In this document: positions 7,334-16,328 of the stretch, piece after piece
Numbering within the stretch: the stretch's first letter is position 1
How the letters are laid out: each line of letters starts with the position of its first letter
Source: Dialister succinatiphilus YIT 11850
Lineage (GTDB): Bacteria > Bacillota > Negativicutes > Veillonellales > Dialisteraceae
Assembly (NCBI RefSeq): GCF_000242435.1
Contig: NZ_JH591187.1
Span: 941,092 to 1,003,417 of the forward strand
Direction of reading: 5' to 3'
Length of the DNA stretch: 62,326 nt
Notes under the pieces: model-generated
Databases searched by the model: none
What the model was told of the DNA's origin: nothing
Seen by the model: only the letters and a program-made list of their open reading frames with translations
Position numbers and translations under genes: made by a program

Positions 7334-7540
7334 TTACTCTAATTCCTCTTCCGTAGTGTTCACGATGACTGCTTTCTTAAAGCCGGTAAGCGCCGCGCCG
7401 GAGCGGGTCACCATGATGGGCTGGATCTTTGCCACAGCCGCTTTCACTTCATCCAGTGTCAGCCCGTCTTTCGGATTGGCAATGGTGAGAGTGGAAGTTG
7501 CATTGGATCCTGCCGCAAACACAAGCTGCAGTGTCTTCAT
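7334..7540 (-). CDS. DUF2922 domain protein
   Basis: A 68-residue protein of the DUF2922 family: KTLQLVFAAGSNATSTLTIANPKDGLTLDEVKAAVAKI, then IVNTTEEELE at the end. Such proteins travel with DUF1659 proteins in Firmicutes. GGAGG lies eight bases before the ATG. A 42-bp promoter-like block (7608-7649) stands immediately upstream, and a small sigma factor gene ends next to it. A second copy of the block lies upstream of the sigma gene. The arrangement suggests that the sigma factor transcribes this pair; no molecular function is known for either small protein. Confidence 0.75.
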   Translation of the reverse strand: MKTLQLVFAAGSNATSTLTIANPKDGLTLDEVKAAVAKIQPIMVTRSGAALTGFKKAVIVNTTEEELE

Positions 7541-7607
7541 TCACATTCCTCCTTCCAGGGCACTTCGGATTTTTCATCCCGGGCCCTGGGATGTTCCGTT
7601 CATTTCA

Positions 7608-7649
7608 CCCTCTACTATATAAATAACGGCAGGTTCCATTTTTTGAAAA
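7608..7649 (-). promoter_or_regulatory. Promoter-like block upstream of DUF2922 (copy 1 of 2)
   Basis: On the minus strand this reads TTTTCAAAAAA, then YGGRACCTGCCGTTATTT, then ATATAGTAGAGGG. It is identical to 8706-8747 except at two positions. It lies about 68 bases before the DUF2922 start. The conserved GGRACCTG and TATATAGTAGAG words are in -35/-10-like positions. I infer a promoter for the linked sigma factor. Confidence 0.5.
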
Positions 7650-8216
7650 TCAGGCAAAAAAACTTTCTCGAAATTCCTGATTTCCTGCACATATAGACTG
7701 GATCCTTCCCATGTGATAGTAGATATTACGCAAAGATTCCCTGTTTTCAGAAGCCATATCCTTATAGCTTTTTCCGGAAAGGCGCTGCCTCACCATATGT
7801 CTCTGTTTATTTGAAAGACTGCATTTCTCCAGCACTGACTCCGTTTCTCTTTCCGTCAGCTCCTCTCCCCTTTCCAGCCGGCTTGAGCGGCAGGGCAGTT
7901 CTGTAAACTCACTGGTATACTTTTCATCCAACTTTCTGGAACGGTAAAAATTCAGCAGTTTCCATCTCAAATATTTCAGCGCATAGTAACGGAAATGGAT
8001 TTTCCTTTCTTTCCGGTACGCCAAAAGGCATTCCAAAAAGCAAACCCATAAATCCTGCTCCGCGTCTTCCGCATCCCAGCCCTGCTGGTAGGAGCGGGAC
8101 AGGTTATGGATATACTTTCTGAAATGCCTGCATAAAACTTCTTTCGCTTCCGGATTTCCTTTTCCGGCCTGCACTGCCAAATCATCAAAACAGCTATTCA
8201 TGTCAATTTTCTGCAT
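7650..8216 (-). CDS. Sigma-70 family (ECF-size) RNA polymerase sigma factor
   Basis: A 188-residue sigma factor with only regions 2 and 4. Region 2 spans about 6-85 and includes AEDAEQDLWVCFLE and YYALKYLRWKLLNFYR. Region 4 is a C-terminal helix-turn-helix at about 125-170 (LSNKQRHMVRQRLSGKSYKDMA, then a recognition helix with RESLRNIYYHM). I chose ATG 8216 because AAGGG lies eight bases upstream; a GTG 13 codons earlier lacks one. Its stop abuts the promoter-like block of the DUF2922 gene. The linkage suggests a dedicated regulon. No anti-sigma factor is visible. Confidence 0.75.
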   Translation of the reverse strand: MQKIDMNSCFDDLAVQAGKGNPEAKEVLCRHFRKYIHNLSRSYQQGWDAEDAEQDLWVCFLECLLAYRKERKIHFRYYALKYLRWKLLNFYRSRKLDEKYTSEFTELPCRSSRLERGEELTERETESVLEKCSLSNKQRHMVRQRLSGKSYKDMASENRESLRNIYYHMGRIQSICAGNQEFRESFFA

Positions 8217-8777
8217 AAGGAACACCCTTTTCCCCGATAAGTATCGGAAAAACACCGGTGGTCCGCTTTTTTCATCTAATCAGCAGTGTCTCTATTCATC
8301 TCAAGCGTACCGGTATTCAGTTGTATTTAAATTTATTGTATACGATAATACAAGAAATTGGCAAGAGCCAAGCAGCTTGGCTCCCACCACCACAAAGAAA
8401 CCCGGTGCCTTCCCATCCCCTATGCCCAATGAGTTCGGTGTCTGCATGGTCTACGGCCGCTGCTGTACGAGGTACGACGGCGCGCGCCATACATGAGTCT
8501 CCCGTCATTTCTGCCGAGATAGATGTTAAGTCCTGGATTTCTCTGCTATTTTTTCAGTTTACACTGATTTTTTACCATTTTCCGGAAATGGTGAGGGAGA
8601 AAAGCGGTACCATTTTCTTCTTTCCATCACTCCATAGAATCATTTCTTATGGCCAACTGGGAAACATATGGAGTGATATCCGGTAGAACCGCGGGCTTTT
8701 CGTGCCCCTCTACTATATAAATAACGGCAGGTCCCGTTTTTTGAAAAGAGTAGAAAATATTTTACTAAGAATCTTAA
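8217..8777. other. Long leader upstream of the sigma gene, no protein gene seen
   Basis: No credible ORF is present. It contains an inverted repeat TTGTAT-N6-ATACAA (about 8336-8353), a perfect 8-bp palindrome GAGCCAAG-CAG-CTTGGCTC (8367-8385), and the second copy of the promoter-like block (8706-8747). If that block is a promoter, the sigma mRNA has a leader of roughly 480 bases, long enough to hold a regulatory RNA. Confidence 0.5.
8706..8747 (-). promoter_or_regulatory. Promoter-like block (copy 2 of 2), upstream of sigma gene
   Basis: Same 42-base block as 7608-7649 with two transitions. The next minus-strand gene downstream is the sigma factor, about 490 bases away. This would fit self-activation of the sigma gene or a promoter for an untranslated RNA in the leader. 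Confidence 0.45.
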
Positions 8778-8937
8778 GGAAGCACTGATTAATTCATAGA
8801 GTTTTCTTTTATAAGAATTTTTATGCACTGTTTCGTCATGGGCTTCCTTAAATAGCTCGCTATTCGCGTCAGCCCATTCCTCGCATTGCATAAAAATTCA
8901 AGAATAAAAGCAAACAATGATTTAATCAGCGCTTCCC
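8778..8937 (+). mobile_element. 160-bp long-hairpin repeat element, copy A
   Basis: The ends are GGAAGCACTGATTAA and the inverse TTAATCAGCGCTTCC; TAA flanks both sides. The whole element folds on itself: arms of about 60 bases, an inner stem ATGGGCT/AGCCCAT and a terminal hairpin AATAGC/GCTATT. It lies between the sigma-gene leader and the nucleoside kinase stop. It has no coding capacity, so a non-autonomous (MITE- or ERIC-like) element is likely. Confidence 0.85.
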
Positions 8938-8996
8938 TAAGGATTAAATCCAAAGCCAATACAAGATAGGGGTTGGGAAGCAAACAGCTGGCGTCC

Positions 8997-10646
8997 CTAC
9001 CGGTTCAGGAAGGATTTCCCCAGCCCTTTATATCCCACGAATTCACGGAGGAGGGATTCTCCCGGCACGATGGAGCTGTCCAGTTCTCTGAAGGGCATAA
9101 GGAAGGAGAGCATTCTTTTGGCTTCGGAATAGGCAGGACTGTCCCTTCCTATACTTTCCAGAAGAGGCCGGGCCAGTTTCTTGAGTACCGGGATTTCATA
9201 AAGGAGGGCCGTATTGAAAACCACATTGGCCCTGTCCTGGTACTGAAAGATATTGCGTTCTTCCCCCTGTCTTACATTGTCCCACACCATAAGGGTATGC
9301 TCCGGACCGTTGCCGCGGAACTGGAAGTCCCGGACTAGGCGGCGAAGAAGGCGGCTGTCGGAGGTGGAGATGCGGTTGTGATCGTTGATGGTGAGCTGGG
9401 TTAATGCAGAAAGATAGACTCGTATGCACTGATAGCCTGGCACGAAGTAGGTCAGTCTGGGGTTCAGGGCGTGGAGACCTTCAACCAGAATAGGCTGTTC
9501 TTTTCCCAGACGGATAGCCTTTTTATCCCATTCTTTTTTGCCGGTAATGAAATTGAAATGGGGTAGATGCACTTCCCTTCCTTCCAGAAGAGCAGAGACC
9601 GTATCTTCAAAAAGGGTTAAGTCCAACGCTTCCAGATTTTCCCAGTTTTCATTTCCCATTTCATCGCGATTTCGGAAATAATCATCCAGCGAAAGCATCA
9701 CCGGTTTCACACCGTTGACCCAGAGATGAACGATAAGCCTTTTCATGAAAGTCGTTTTGCCGGAAGAAGAAGGGCCTGCCATACAGACGAGACGGATAGA
9801 CGGTTTCTGGCGGCAGATGGTATCTGCCAGTTCAGCCATTTTCTTTTCCTGCAGCGCTTCCGCTGTGGCCACCAGGTCGTAAATCCGTCCGGTGTCAATG
9901 GACCGGTTCAGTTCTTCCAGGTTATGGCAGCCAATGAGTTCACTCCAGTTCTGAGACTCCAGAAAGACCCGGGCATAGAGGGGATCGTCTTTTCCGGGAG
10001 TCAGCTCTGTTTCTCCAGGTCCCGGCAGCTGCAGGAGGAAACCGGGTGCATAGGAATGAAGAGCAAAGGCATGAATAAATCCCATGTCCGGCAGCATGGG
10101 GCCGAAATAGTAATCAATCAGACTGCCGCACTGATCCACATTCAGTTCAGAAAAATCAAGCTGGGACAAGAGCTCTGCATCTTCATTTCTTCCTTTCATA
10201 CGCAGGAAAGCAATGGCCCTGTTTCTTCCTACCACCAGTTTTGTAATTTTTCTTCTTTCTGATACAATCTCCTTCATTTTATTCTCCAGGATGGAGAGTT
10301 CTTTCTGCAGCGGTGTATGACCGTCCTTGAATTCGCAGTAAATGGATTTTCCAAGGGAGTGTTTCACTTTCACATCAGCTTTTTCCCCATAGATTTCCTT
10401 CACGCCGCATACCAGAAGCATTATGGCAGTGCGGCGATAGGCCTGGTAGGCCTGTTTAGACGACAGAGGAATCCATCGAACAGTACAATCTTTTGAAAAA
10501 GGGGTCTGGAAATCGAGGATATCCCCGTTGCAGTCTGCAAGGACTGCGTCATTTCTTCCCCGCTCTCCCCTCACAATGTTCCAGAGGTTCTGGGGCGAAG
10601 CGCCGTCAAAGAAATCAAAGCTTCTTCCTTCACAGGTAATATGCAT
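8997..10646 (-). CDS. Nucleoside kinase of the uridine kinase/PRK family with N-terminal TGS/ThrRS-like region
   Basis: A 549-residue protein. The N-terminal third resembles the TGS and second additional domains of threonyl-tRNA synthetase (a TGS-like start MHITCEGRSFDF). The C-terminal half is a P-loop kinase of the uridine kinase/phosphoribulokinase family: Walker A GPSSSGKTT, then LSLDDYFRNR and a lid with DSRLLRRLVRD. I chose ATG 10646 because AAGGAG stands eight bases upstream; the 13 codons before it are probably not translated. Proteins of this build are common in Firmicutes and are usually called nucleoside kinases. The substrate is not evident from sequence. It lies downstream of leuS, read apart by a terminator. 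Confidence 0.82.
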   Translation of the reverse strand: MHITCEGRSFDFFDGASPQNLWNIVRGERGRNDAVLADCNGDILDFQTPFSKDCTVRWIPLSSKQAYQAYRRTAIMLLVCGVKEIYGEKADVKVKHSLGKSIYCEFKDGHTPLQKELSILENKMKEIVSERRKITKLVVGRNRAIAFLRMKGRNEDAELLSQLDFSELNVDQCGSLIDYYFGPMLPDMGFIHAFALHSYAPGFLLQLPGPGETELTPGKDDPLYARVFLESQNWSELIGCHNLEELNRSIDTGRIYDLVATAEALQEKKMAELADTICRQKPSIRLVCMAGPSSSGKTTFMKRLIVHLWVNGVKPVMLSLDDYFRNRDEMGNENWENLEALDLTLFEDTVSALLEGREVHLPHFNFITGKKEWDKKAIRLGKEQPILVEGLHALNPRLTYFVPGYQCIRVYLSALTQLTINDHNRISTSDSRLLRRLVRDFQFRGNGPEHTLMVWDNVRQGEERNIFQYQDRANVVFNTALLYEIPVLKKLARPLLESIGRDSPAYSEAKRMLSFLMPFRELDSSIVPGESLLREFVGYKGLGKSFLNR

Positions 10647-10709
10647 AGAAGTCACTCCTTTAAAGCCAACCAAAAGCCATAGCACTCTTTTTTATTTTAA
10701 CACAGCCAT

Positions 10710-10739
10710 AAAAAAAGAGTCCCCGTGAGGACTCTTTTT
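10710..10739 (-). terminator. leuS terminator
   Basis: AAAAAAGAGTCC-CCGTGA-GGACTCTTTTT, immediately after the leuS stop. Confidence 0.9.
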
Positions 10740-10747
10740 CATTTGGA

Positions 10748-13216
10748 TTATTTGACTACGATGTTCACAATGCGCTTGGGAACTACGATAATTTTCACAA
10801 TCTTCTTTCCGTCGGTGAATTTTTTCACTTCCGGCAGTTCCTTTGCTTTTTCTCCGATTTCTTCACGGCTCATAGCTACAGGAACAGTGATGGCAGCACG
10901 GACTTTGCCGTTTACCTGTACACCCAGTTCCACTTCATCCACCACCAGGGCCGATGCATCGCAGGAAGGCCAGGAAGCTTCGTGAACACTCTTTTCCTTT
11001 TCGCCCAGTCCCTGCCACAGTTCTTCGGTAATGTGGGGAACGAAGGGAGCCAGCAGGATAAGAAGATTCCGCAGCAGTTCATGAGCCAGACTATCTTCAA
11101 TGGCATCATGGCTTTCTACAAAGCGGTACATTTCATTCACCAGTTCCATAATGGAGGAAATCGCCGTATTAAAAGCAAATTTTCCATCCAGGTCTTCGGT
11201 CACTTTGGAAATAGTCTGGTGCAGTCTCCTGCGGAGTGCAAATTCATCTTCCGACAGCTTGCCTTTGTTTTCCTTCTTGAAATCCTGGTATTTACCGGTA
11301 ATGGCCCATACTCTCTTCAGGAAGCGGTAGGAGCCTTCCACACCCTGGTCAGACCATTCCAGATCCTTCTCCGGAGGAGCAGCAAAGAGGATGAAGAGAC
11401 GGGCGGTGTCAGCGCCGTATTTCCCTACAATTTCTTCCGGGGAAACTACGTTTCCTACGGACTTACTCATCTTGCCGCCATCTTTCAGCACCATACCCTG
11501 GCAGAGCAGGTTGGTGAAAGGTTCCGGATAATCTACCATGCCTTCGTCCTGAAGTACTTTCATAAAGAAACGGGAGTACAGCAGGTGGAGAATGGCATGT
11601 TCAATACCGCCGATATACTGGTCCACCGGCATCCAGTAATTTGCCTTTTTCTTATCAAAAGGCTCTTTTTCGTTGTGGGGATCACAGTAGCGGAGGAAGT
11701 ACCAGGAAGAATCAATAAATGTATCCATGGTATCCGTTTCGCGGGTAGCGTCAGCACCACACTGCGGGCATTTCACATGGAGGAAGGTTTTGCTTGTTTC
11801 CAGAGGAGAGGTAGCACCGGCCACAAAATTTACATCCGTAGGAAGTTTGACAGGCAGATCTTTTTCCGGTACCAGTACATTGCCGCAGTGAGGGCAGTGG
11901 ATAATCGGAATCGGGCAGCCCCAGTAACGCTGACGGGAAATCAGCCAGTCACGGAGACGGTAATTAACCTTACCCTTGCCGATACCCATATCCTCAAATT
12001 TCTTTGTAATGGCTTCCCTGCCTTCTGCAGAAGTCAGGCCATCGAATTCACCGGAGTTAACCAGGTATCCGTCGGCATCATAGGCTTTATCCATATCTTC
12101 CAGCTTCAGGTCATGAGCTTTGTTCTGCACCACCAGCTTCATGGGAAGATTGTATTTCTTTGCAAATTCAAAGTCGCGCTGATCATGGGTCGGAACAGCC
12201 ATGACAGCACCGGTACCATATTCATAGAGAACATAGTTGGCAATCCAGATAGGCACTCTTTCGCCGGTCAGGGGATGGATGGCATAGCTTCCGGTGAACA
12301 TACCCAGCTTCGGTGCATCTTCTGCCGTACGGACAATGTCGTTCTGGTTTCTCATTTCTGTAATGAAAGCTTCCAGTTTATCCTTTTCTGGGTTGCCGGC
12401 AATCAGCTTTTCCACCAGCGGATGTTCCGGAGCCAGCACCATGTAGGTCACACCGTAAACAGTATCTACACGGGTGGTATATACAGGAATGGAATCATCC
12501 ATGCCTTCCACTTTGAAGGAGAACTGGGTACCGGTGGAGCGGCCAATCCAGTTTCTCTGCATGGTCTTAACTCTTTCCGGCCAGCCCGGCATATGGTCCA
12601 GATCGGCCAGGAGACGGTCAGCATAGTCGGTGATTTTCAGGAACCATTGGGACAGGTCCTTCTTTACTACCGGATTCTTGCATCTCCAGCACCGGCCTTC
12701 TTCTACCTGTTCATTAGCCAGCACAGTATGGCAGGTGTCACACCAGTTTACCTTGGCTTCTTTCTTGTATGCCAGACCTCTCTTGTAGAAAATTTCAAAG
12801 AGCTTCTGGGTGTGTTTGTAATAATCTTCCCGGCAGGTAAGAACCTTCCTGTCCCAATCGTAGGACAGGCCCAGTTCCTTCTGCTGACGAGTCATATTGT
12901 CAATGTTGGAATAAGTCCATTCTGCCGGCGGAGTGCCATGCTTAATCGCTGCATTTTCTGCAGGCATGCCGAAGGCATCAAATCCCATGGGATGGATAAC
13001 GTTAAATCCCTGCATTTTCTTGAAGCGGGCCACCACATCACCGATGGAATAGTTTCTTACATGGCCCATATGAAGGTTACCGGAGGGATAAGGAAACATC
13101 TCCAGAACATAGTATTTCTTTTTAGAAGGATCCGAGTGAGTCTCGAATGCCTTTGTATCCTCCCAGATTTTCTGCCATTTTTTCTCAATCTGCTGAGGAA
13201 CATACTTTTCACGCAT
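10748..13216 (-). CDS. leuS: Leucyl-tRNA synthetase
   Basis: An 822-residue class I synthetase that charges tRNA-Leu. The HIGH motif is HMGH within [14 protein letters not shown] (about 41-54); the KMSKS motif is intact ([10 protein letters not shown], about 577). A zinc-type region WCDTCHTVL...WRC lies near 170, and the editing domain (about 220-415) includes [15 protein letters not shown]. Length matches the bacterial type. I chose the ATG at 13216, with GGAAGGTG seven bases before it, over an in-frame GTG five codons upstream. It has its own strong promoter and terminator. I saw no T-box in its leader, unusual for a Firmicute synthetase gene. Confidence 0.97.
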   Translation of the reverse strand: MREKYVPQQIEKKWQKIWEDTKAFETHSDPSKKKYYVLEMFPYPSGNLHMGHVRNYSIGDVVARFKKMQGFNVIHPMGFDAFGMPAENAAIKHGTPPAEWTYSNIDNMTRQQKELGLSYDWDRKVLTCREDYYKHTQKLFEIFYKRGLAYKKEAKVNWCDTCHTVLANEQVEEGRCWRCKNPVVKKDLSQWFLKITDYADRLLADLDHMPGWPERVKTMQRNWIGRSTGTQFSFKVEGMDDSIPVYTTRVDTVYGVTYMVLAPEHPLVEKLIAGNPEKDKLEAFITEMRNQNDIVRTAEDAPKLGMFTGSYAIHPLTGERVPIWIANYVLYEYGTGAVMAVPTHDQRDFEFAKKYNLPMKLVVQNKAHDLKLEDMDKAYDADGYLVNSGEFDGLTSAEGREAITKKFEDMGIGKGKVNYRLRDWLISRQRYWGCPIPIIHCPHCGNVLVPEKDLPVKLPTDVNFVAGATSPLETSKTFLHVKCPQCGADATRETDTMDTFIDSSWYFLRYCDPHNEKEPFDKKKANYWMPVDQYIGGIEHAILHLLYSRFFMKVLQDEGMVDYPEPFTNLLCQGMVLKDGGKMSKSVGNVVSPEEIVGKYGADTARLFILFAAPPEKDLEWSDQGVEGSYRFLKRVWAITGKYQDFKKENKGKLSEDEFALRRRLHQTISKVTEDLDGKFAFNTAISSIMELVNEMYRFVESHDAIEDSLAHELLRNLLILLAPFVPHITEELWQGLGEKEKSVHEASWPSCDASALVVDEVELGVQVNGKVRAAITVPVAMSREEIGEKAKELPEVKKFTDGKKIVKIIVVPKRIVNIVVK

Positions 13217-13273
13217 AATTTCACCTTCCACAAAAACAATGATACATCATCATTTTTTATATAGTTGATACTT

Positions 13274-13303
13274 ATTATATAGCTCATAGTGGGAAATAGT
13301 CAA
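13274..13303 (-). promoter_or_regulatory. Promoter of leuS
   Basis: Minus strand TTGACT, an 18-base spacer, then TATAAT; the leader is about 50 bases. A hairpin GACGC-aagag-GCGTC lies further upstream (about 13351). The rest of the gap up to 13520 holds no gene that I can support. Confidence 0.8.
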
Positions 13304-13520
13304 ATGTGACCGTGATACCGGTAAGCATGCAATGGATTCAGCCCCTCCTGGAGACGCAAGAGGCGTCAGCGGCGGCCGCTTTCATACTGCATCCTCTGGT
13401 GCCGCCGGCATACAGGATTTTAAATCTGCTCACTCCTTTTCGCTGCTGCATGACTCTCTTTCCCACTAAAGGACGAGATGGTGTATTACCATGGAAGTCC
13501 TGATTTCAGCCTCAATTTCA

Positions 13521-13681
13521 GGGAAGCACTGATTAATTCATAGAGTTTTCTTTTATAAGAATTTTTATGCACTGTTTCGTCATGGGCTTCCTTAAATAGC
13601 TCGCTATTCGCGTCAGCCCATTCCTCGCATTGCATAAAAACTCAAGAATAAAAGCAAACAATGATTTAATCAGCGCTTCCC
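13521..13681 (+). mobile_element. 160-bp long-hairpin repeat element, copy B
   Basis: Nearly identical to copy A. The right flank is TAA but the left is TCA, so this is the one copy without matching TA-containing flanks; the left junction may have mutated. Confidence 0.85.
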
Positions 13682-13762
13682 TAACAGCACCAGAGGTGCT
13701 CCTGTTTTCTCATGTGGCACCTTGTTATATTATGACCCATGACTGACCATTTCCCATTCCAT

Positions 13763-13800
13763 AAAAAATCACCCCGGGAAAAATTCCCGGGATGATTTTT
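13763..13800 (-). terminator. Terminator of the gamma-carbonic anhydrase gene
   Basis: AAAATCA-CCCCGGGAA-AAA-TTCCCGGGATGATTTTT hairpin, 19 bases past the stop. Confidence 0.88.
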
Positions 13801-13818
13801 GTATCATGATTCAATTCA

Positions 13819-14376
13819 TTACACAATCTTTTCGCCGTGATAAAGTTCACCGTCAATATCCGGTTTAGCGCCATAGCCGATAGCCCATTCGCATTTATAC
13901 TTGATGGCCTGGGCATGGATATTCTTTACACGGTCAATGGTGCGAATCACTTTAGCAGGAACACCGGCTACCAGAGAGTTTGGTGGAATGACAGTTCCTC
14001 CCAGTACGACAGCTCCGGCTGCTACAATAGATCCTCTTCCAATCACAGCGCCATCGAGTATAGTAGCATGCATACCGATGAGCACATGATCTTCTATGGT
14101 GCAGGCATGAACCACTGCGCTGTGTCCAATGGTTACATAGTCGCCAATAATACAGGGATGATCATCGGCTACATGAAGGCAGCAGAGATCCTGTACGTTG
14201 GAGCATTCTCCTACGGAAATATAGTTCACATCACCTCTGGCTACCACACCTGGCCAGATGCTGGCATACTTACCGACTCTGATATCGCCGGAGAGGAATG
14301 TGTGGGGAGCTACAAAAGCATTAGGATCAATCTGCGGAATTTTTCCATTAAATTCTACAGTAGATAAAGTATACAT
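13819..14376 (-). CDS. Gamma-carbonic anhydrase family hexapeptide-repeat protein
   Basis: A 185-residue left-handed beta-helix protein with repeated [LIV]-G-x4 hexads from about residue 12 to 140. It resembles the YrdA/PaaY/Cam family. Metal-ligand-like histidines lie in the usual order (LHVADDH about 67-73, GHSAVVHA about 84-91). AGGAGG precedes the ATG. It is a single-gene unit with its own terminator, placed between leuS and lysA. Some members hydrate CO2; others have unknown roles, so activity is not proven. Confidence 0.85.
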   Translation of the reverse strand: MYTLSTVEFNGKIPQIDPNAFVAPHTFLSGDIRVGKYASIWPGVVARGDVNYISVGECSNVQDLCCLHVADDHPCIIGDYVTIGHSAVVHACTIEDHVLIGMHATILDGAVIGRGSIVAAGAVVLGGTVIPPNSLVAGVPAKVIRTIDRVKNIHAQAIKYKCEWAIGYGAKPDIDGELYHGEKIV

Positions 14377-14527
14377 ATGAATGCCTCCTAAAATATTAAA
14401 TGCATTTCGATACTTCTATATTGATATTATACAATAACCCGTTTTTTGGCGCTATGATATTTTTAGATTTTTCTCAATCCATATAACCTGAATACATAAT
14501 TAGATAGATTTGCCGCCGGAAATCAAA

Positions 14528-14553
14528 AAACCGCAGGATAGATACCTGCGGTT
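14528..14553 (-). terminator. lysA terminator
   Basis: AAACCGCAGG-ataga-TACCTGCGGTTT hairpin, 30 bases past the lysA stop, with A/T-rich flanks. Confidence 0.85.
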
Positions 14554-14583
14554 TCATACATATAATATCTTATTTCTGACTTA

Positions 14584-15861
14584 TTATTCCTTTGTTACCT
14601 TGGCCGTATTTTCTTTCAGGTTCGGGAAATCGAGGGTAGCAAACAGGTCAAAGAGGGTCTCATTACGGCGGATCTGCTGTACGCTGCCGTTTTCATGAAC
14701 CAGAATCTCCTGATGGCGAAGGCGGCCGTTATAGTTATAGCCCATGCTGTGACCATGAGCACCGGTGTCATGAATGACGATGAGGTCTCCCGTTTTAATT
14801 TCCGGAAGAGGCCGCTGAATAGCAAATTTATCACAATTTTCGCAGAGGGAGCCTACCACATCATACACATGGTCCTTAGGTGCATCAGCCTTACCAAGTA
14901 CGGTCACATGATGGTAGGCACCATACATACCTGGACGCATGAGATCCGCCATGCAGGCATCCACGCCGATGTAATCGCGATAAATATGTTTATAATGGAT
15001 AGCTTTGGTCACCAGGAATCCATAGGGACCGGTAATGGCGCGGCCGCATTCGAAGCAGATACGAGTATGGTCAAAGCCTTTCATCTTTTCTTCAAAGAGC
15101 TTTCTTGCGCCCTCTCCAAGGCCTTCAATGTCCACGGGATTCTGTTCCGGGCGATAAGGAATGCCGATGCCGCCGCCGAAATCGATGAAGCTGACAGTCA
15201 CGCCCTTTTCATTTCTGATTTCATTAGCCAGATCAAACATCATGGCAATGGTGCCAAGAAGCCCCGGCAGTTCCAGTTCTGCGGAAATCACCATGGTATG
15301 GATGCCAATGTAGGAAATGCCCTTTTTCTTAGCCCAGTCCACGCAGGTCATGAGCTGTTCTTTAGTCATGCCGTACTTTGCTTCTTCCGGCTTGCCGATG
15401 ATGGCATTGCCCCTTGCCAGTTCAGGGCCCGGATTATAACGGAAGCAGATTTTTTCAGGAACAATATGAAGCCTATCCAGGTCATCCAGATTGGATACAT
15501 CATCCAGGTTGATAATGGCTCCCAGTTCATTGGCTTTGATAAATTCTTCATCAGGCGTATCATTGGACGAAAATACGATTTCTTCTCCTCTGATGCCCAC
15601 GGTTTCGGAAAGTACCAGCTCTGCCATGGAACTGCAGTCAGAGCCTACGTTTAAAGTTTTAAGGCTTTTCATAATCCAGGGATTCGGTGTGGCTTTCACT
15701 GCAAAGTATTCATGGAAATTGGGGTTCCAGGAAAAAGCTTTCTGCAGCCTCTTTACATTATCAAGAATCCCCTTTTCATCATAAATATGAAAAGGTGTGC
15801 CATACTTGGCTGCTATATCACGGATTAATTCATCGGAAAACGGAATAGTTTTTTTATTCAT
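14584..15861 (-). CDS. lysA: Diaminopimelate decarboxylase-type PLP enzyme
   Basis: A 425-residue fold-type III PLP decarboxylase, most like diaminopimelate decarboxylase, which makes L-lysine from meso-diaminopimelate. FAVKATPNP (near 47) holds the PLP lysine; DFGGGIGIPY (near 225) binds phosphate; GSLCENCDKF holds the catalytic cysteine; DTGAHGHSMGYNYNGRLR ends the active site. The usual EPGR motif reads ECGR here, an odd substitution. I chose ATG 15861 with GAGGGG nine bases upstream. There is no lysine riboswitch in the short leader. A related decarboxylase (ornithine or carboxynorspermidine type) is possible but less likely. Confidence 0.85.
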   Translation of the reverse strand: MNKKTIPFSDELIRDIAAKYGTPFHIYDEKGILDNVKRLQKAFSWNPNFHEYFAVKATPNPWIMKSLKTLNVGSDCSSMAELVLSETVGIRGEEIVFSSNDTPDEEFIKANELGAIINLDDVSNLDDLDRLHIVPEKICFRYNPGPELARGNAIIGKPEEAKYGMTKEQLMTCVDWAKKKGISYIGIHTMVISAELELPGLLGTIAMMFDLANEIRNEKGVTVSFIDFGGGIGIPYRPEQNPVDIEGLGEGARKLFEEKMKGFDHTRICFECGRAITGPYGFLVTKAIHYKHIYRDYIGVDACMADLMRPGMYGAYHHVTVLGKADAPKDHVYDVVGSLCENCDKFAIQRPLPEIKTGDLIVIHDTGAHGHSMGYNYNGRLRHQEILVHENGSVQQIRRNETLFDLFATLDFPNLKENTAKVTKE

Positions 15862-15958
15862 GGATATAAGCCCCTCTTTCTTTAAGAAAGCACTGATAGA
15901 ATCAGACCACTGAAGTATCGGCGCTCCCCTATCAGGTAAAATCATCTGAAGTTAGCTA

Positions 15959-15986
15959 ATTATAACATACACTCATATTCTTGACC
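15959..15986 (-). promoter_or_regulatory. Probable lysA promoter
   Basis: Minus strand TATAAT at 15959-15964 with a weak -35 (GGTCAA) about 16 bases upstream. The leader to the lysA ATG is about 95 bases. The rest of this gap holds repeat copy C. Confidence 0.55.
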
Positions 15987-16076
15987 ATATCTATATTCAT
16001 ATCTTTCTTTAAAAGTTAATTAAAACCTCTATTCAGAATTTCCAGTAGTAAGACCGGAGTCACTCATAGGTATTAA

Positions 16077-16236
16077 GGAAGCACTGATTAATTCATAGAG
16101 TTTTCTTTTATAAGAATTTTTATGCACTGTTTCGTCATGGGCTTCCTTAAATAGCTCGCTATTCGCGTCAGCCCATTCCTCGCATTGCATAAAAATTCAA
16201 GAATAAAAGCAAACAATGATTTAATCAGCGCTTCCC
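16077..16236 (+). mobile_element. 160-bp long-hairpin repeat element, copy C
   Basis: Same sequence as copy A, flanked by TAA on both sides. It lies between the lysA promoter and the terminator of the first amino-acid-binding protein gene. Confidence 0.87.
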
Positions 16237-16276
16237 TAAGCAGTCATAGGCTGGAGAAGTCTGTATTTCTAAATCA

Positions 16277-16313
16277 AAACCCTGCCGTGTCTCAATGACA
16301 CTGCAGGGTTCTT
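16277..16313 (-). terminator. Terminator of the first binding-protein gene
   Basis: AACCCTGC-CGTGTC-tcaat-GACACTG-CAGGGTT hairpin with a T-rich tail, just past the stop at 16329. Confidence 0.85.
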
Positions 16314-16328
16314 TCACTTATTTCTCAC

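Noticed and set aside
8640-8983. Short frames inside repeat copies (also at 25376-25749)
   Set aside because: They are translations of the 160-bp hairpin element and its flanks in several frames, with no shared conserved start or SD.
10982-13264. 760-codon open frame on the plus strand opposite leuS
   Set aside because: It is a mirror of leuS codon use; the protein has no domain, and leuS is certain. The same holds for the 581-codon frame opposite the RND genes, the 504-codon frame opposite miaB and the 454-codon frame opposite metY.
13217-13520. T-box leader for leuS
   Set aside because: No T-box word, specifier loop or terminator is found between the promoter and the gene; the leader is only about 50 bases.
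15862-16076. Lysine riboswitch before lysA
   Set aside because: The leader from the likely promoter is about 95 bases, too short, and no L-box motifs are seen.
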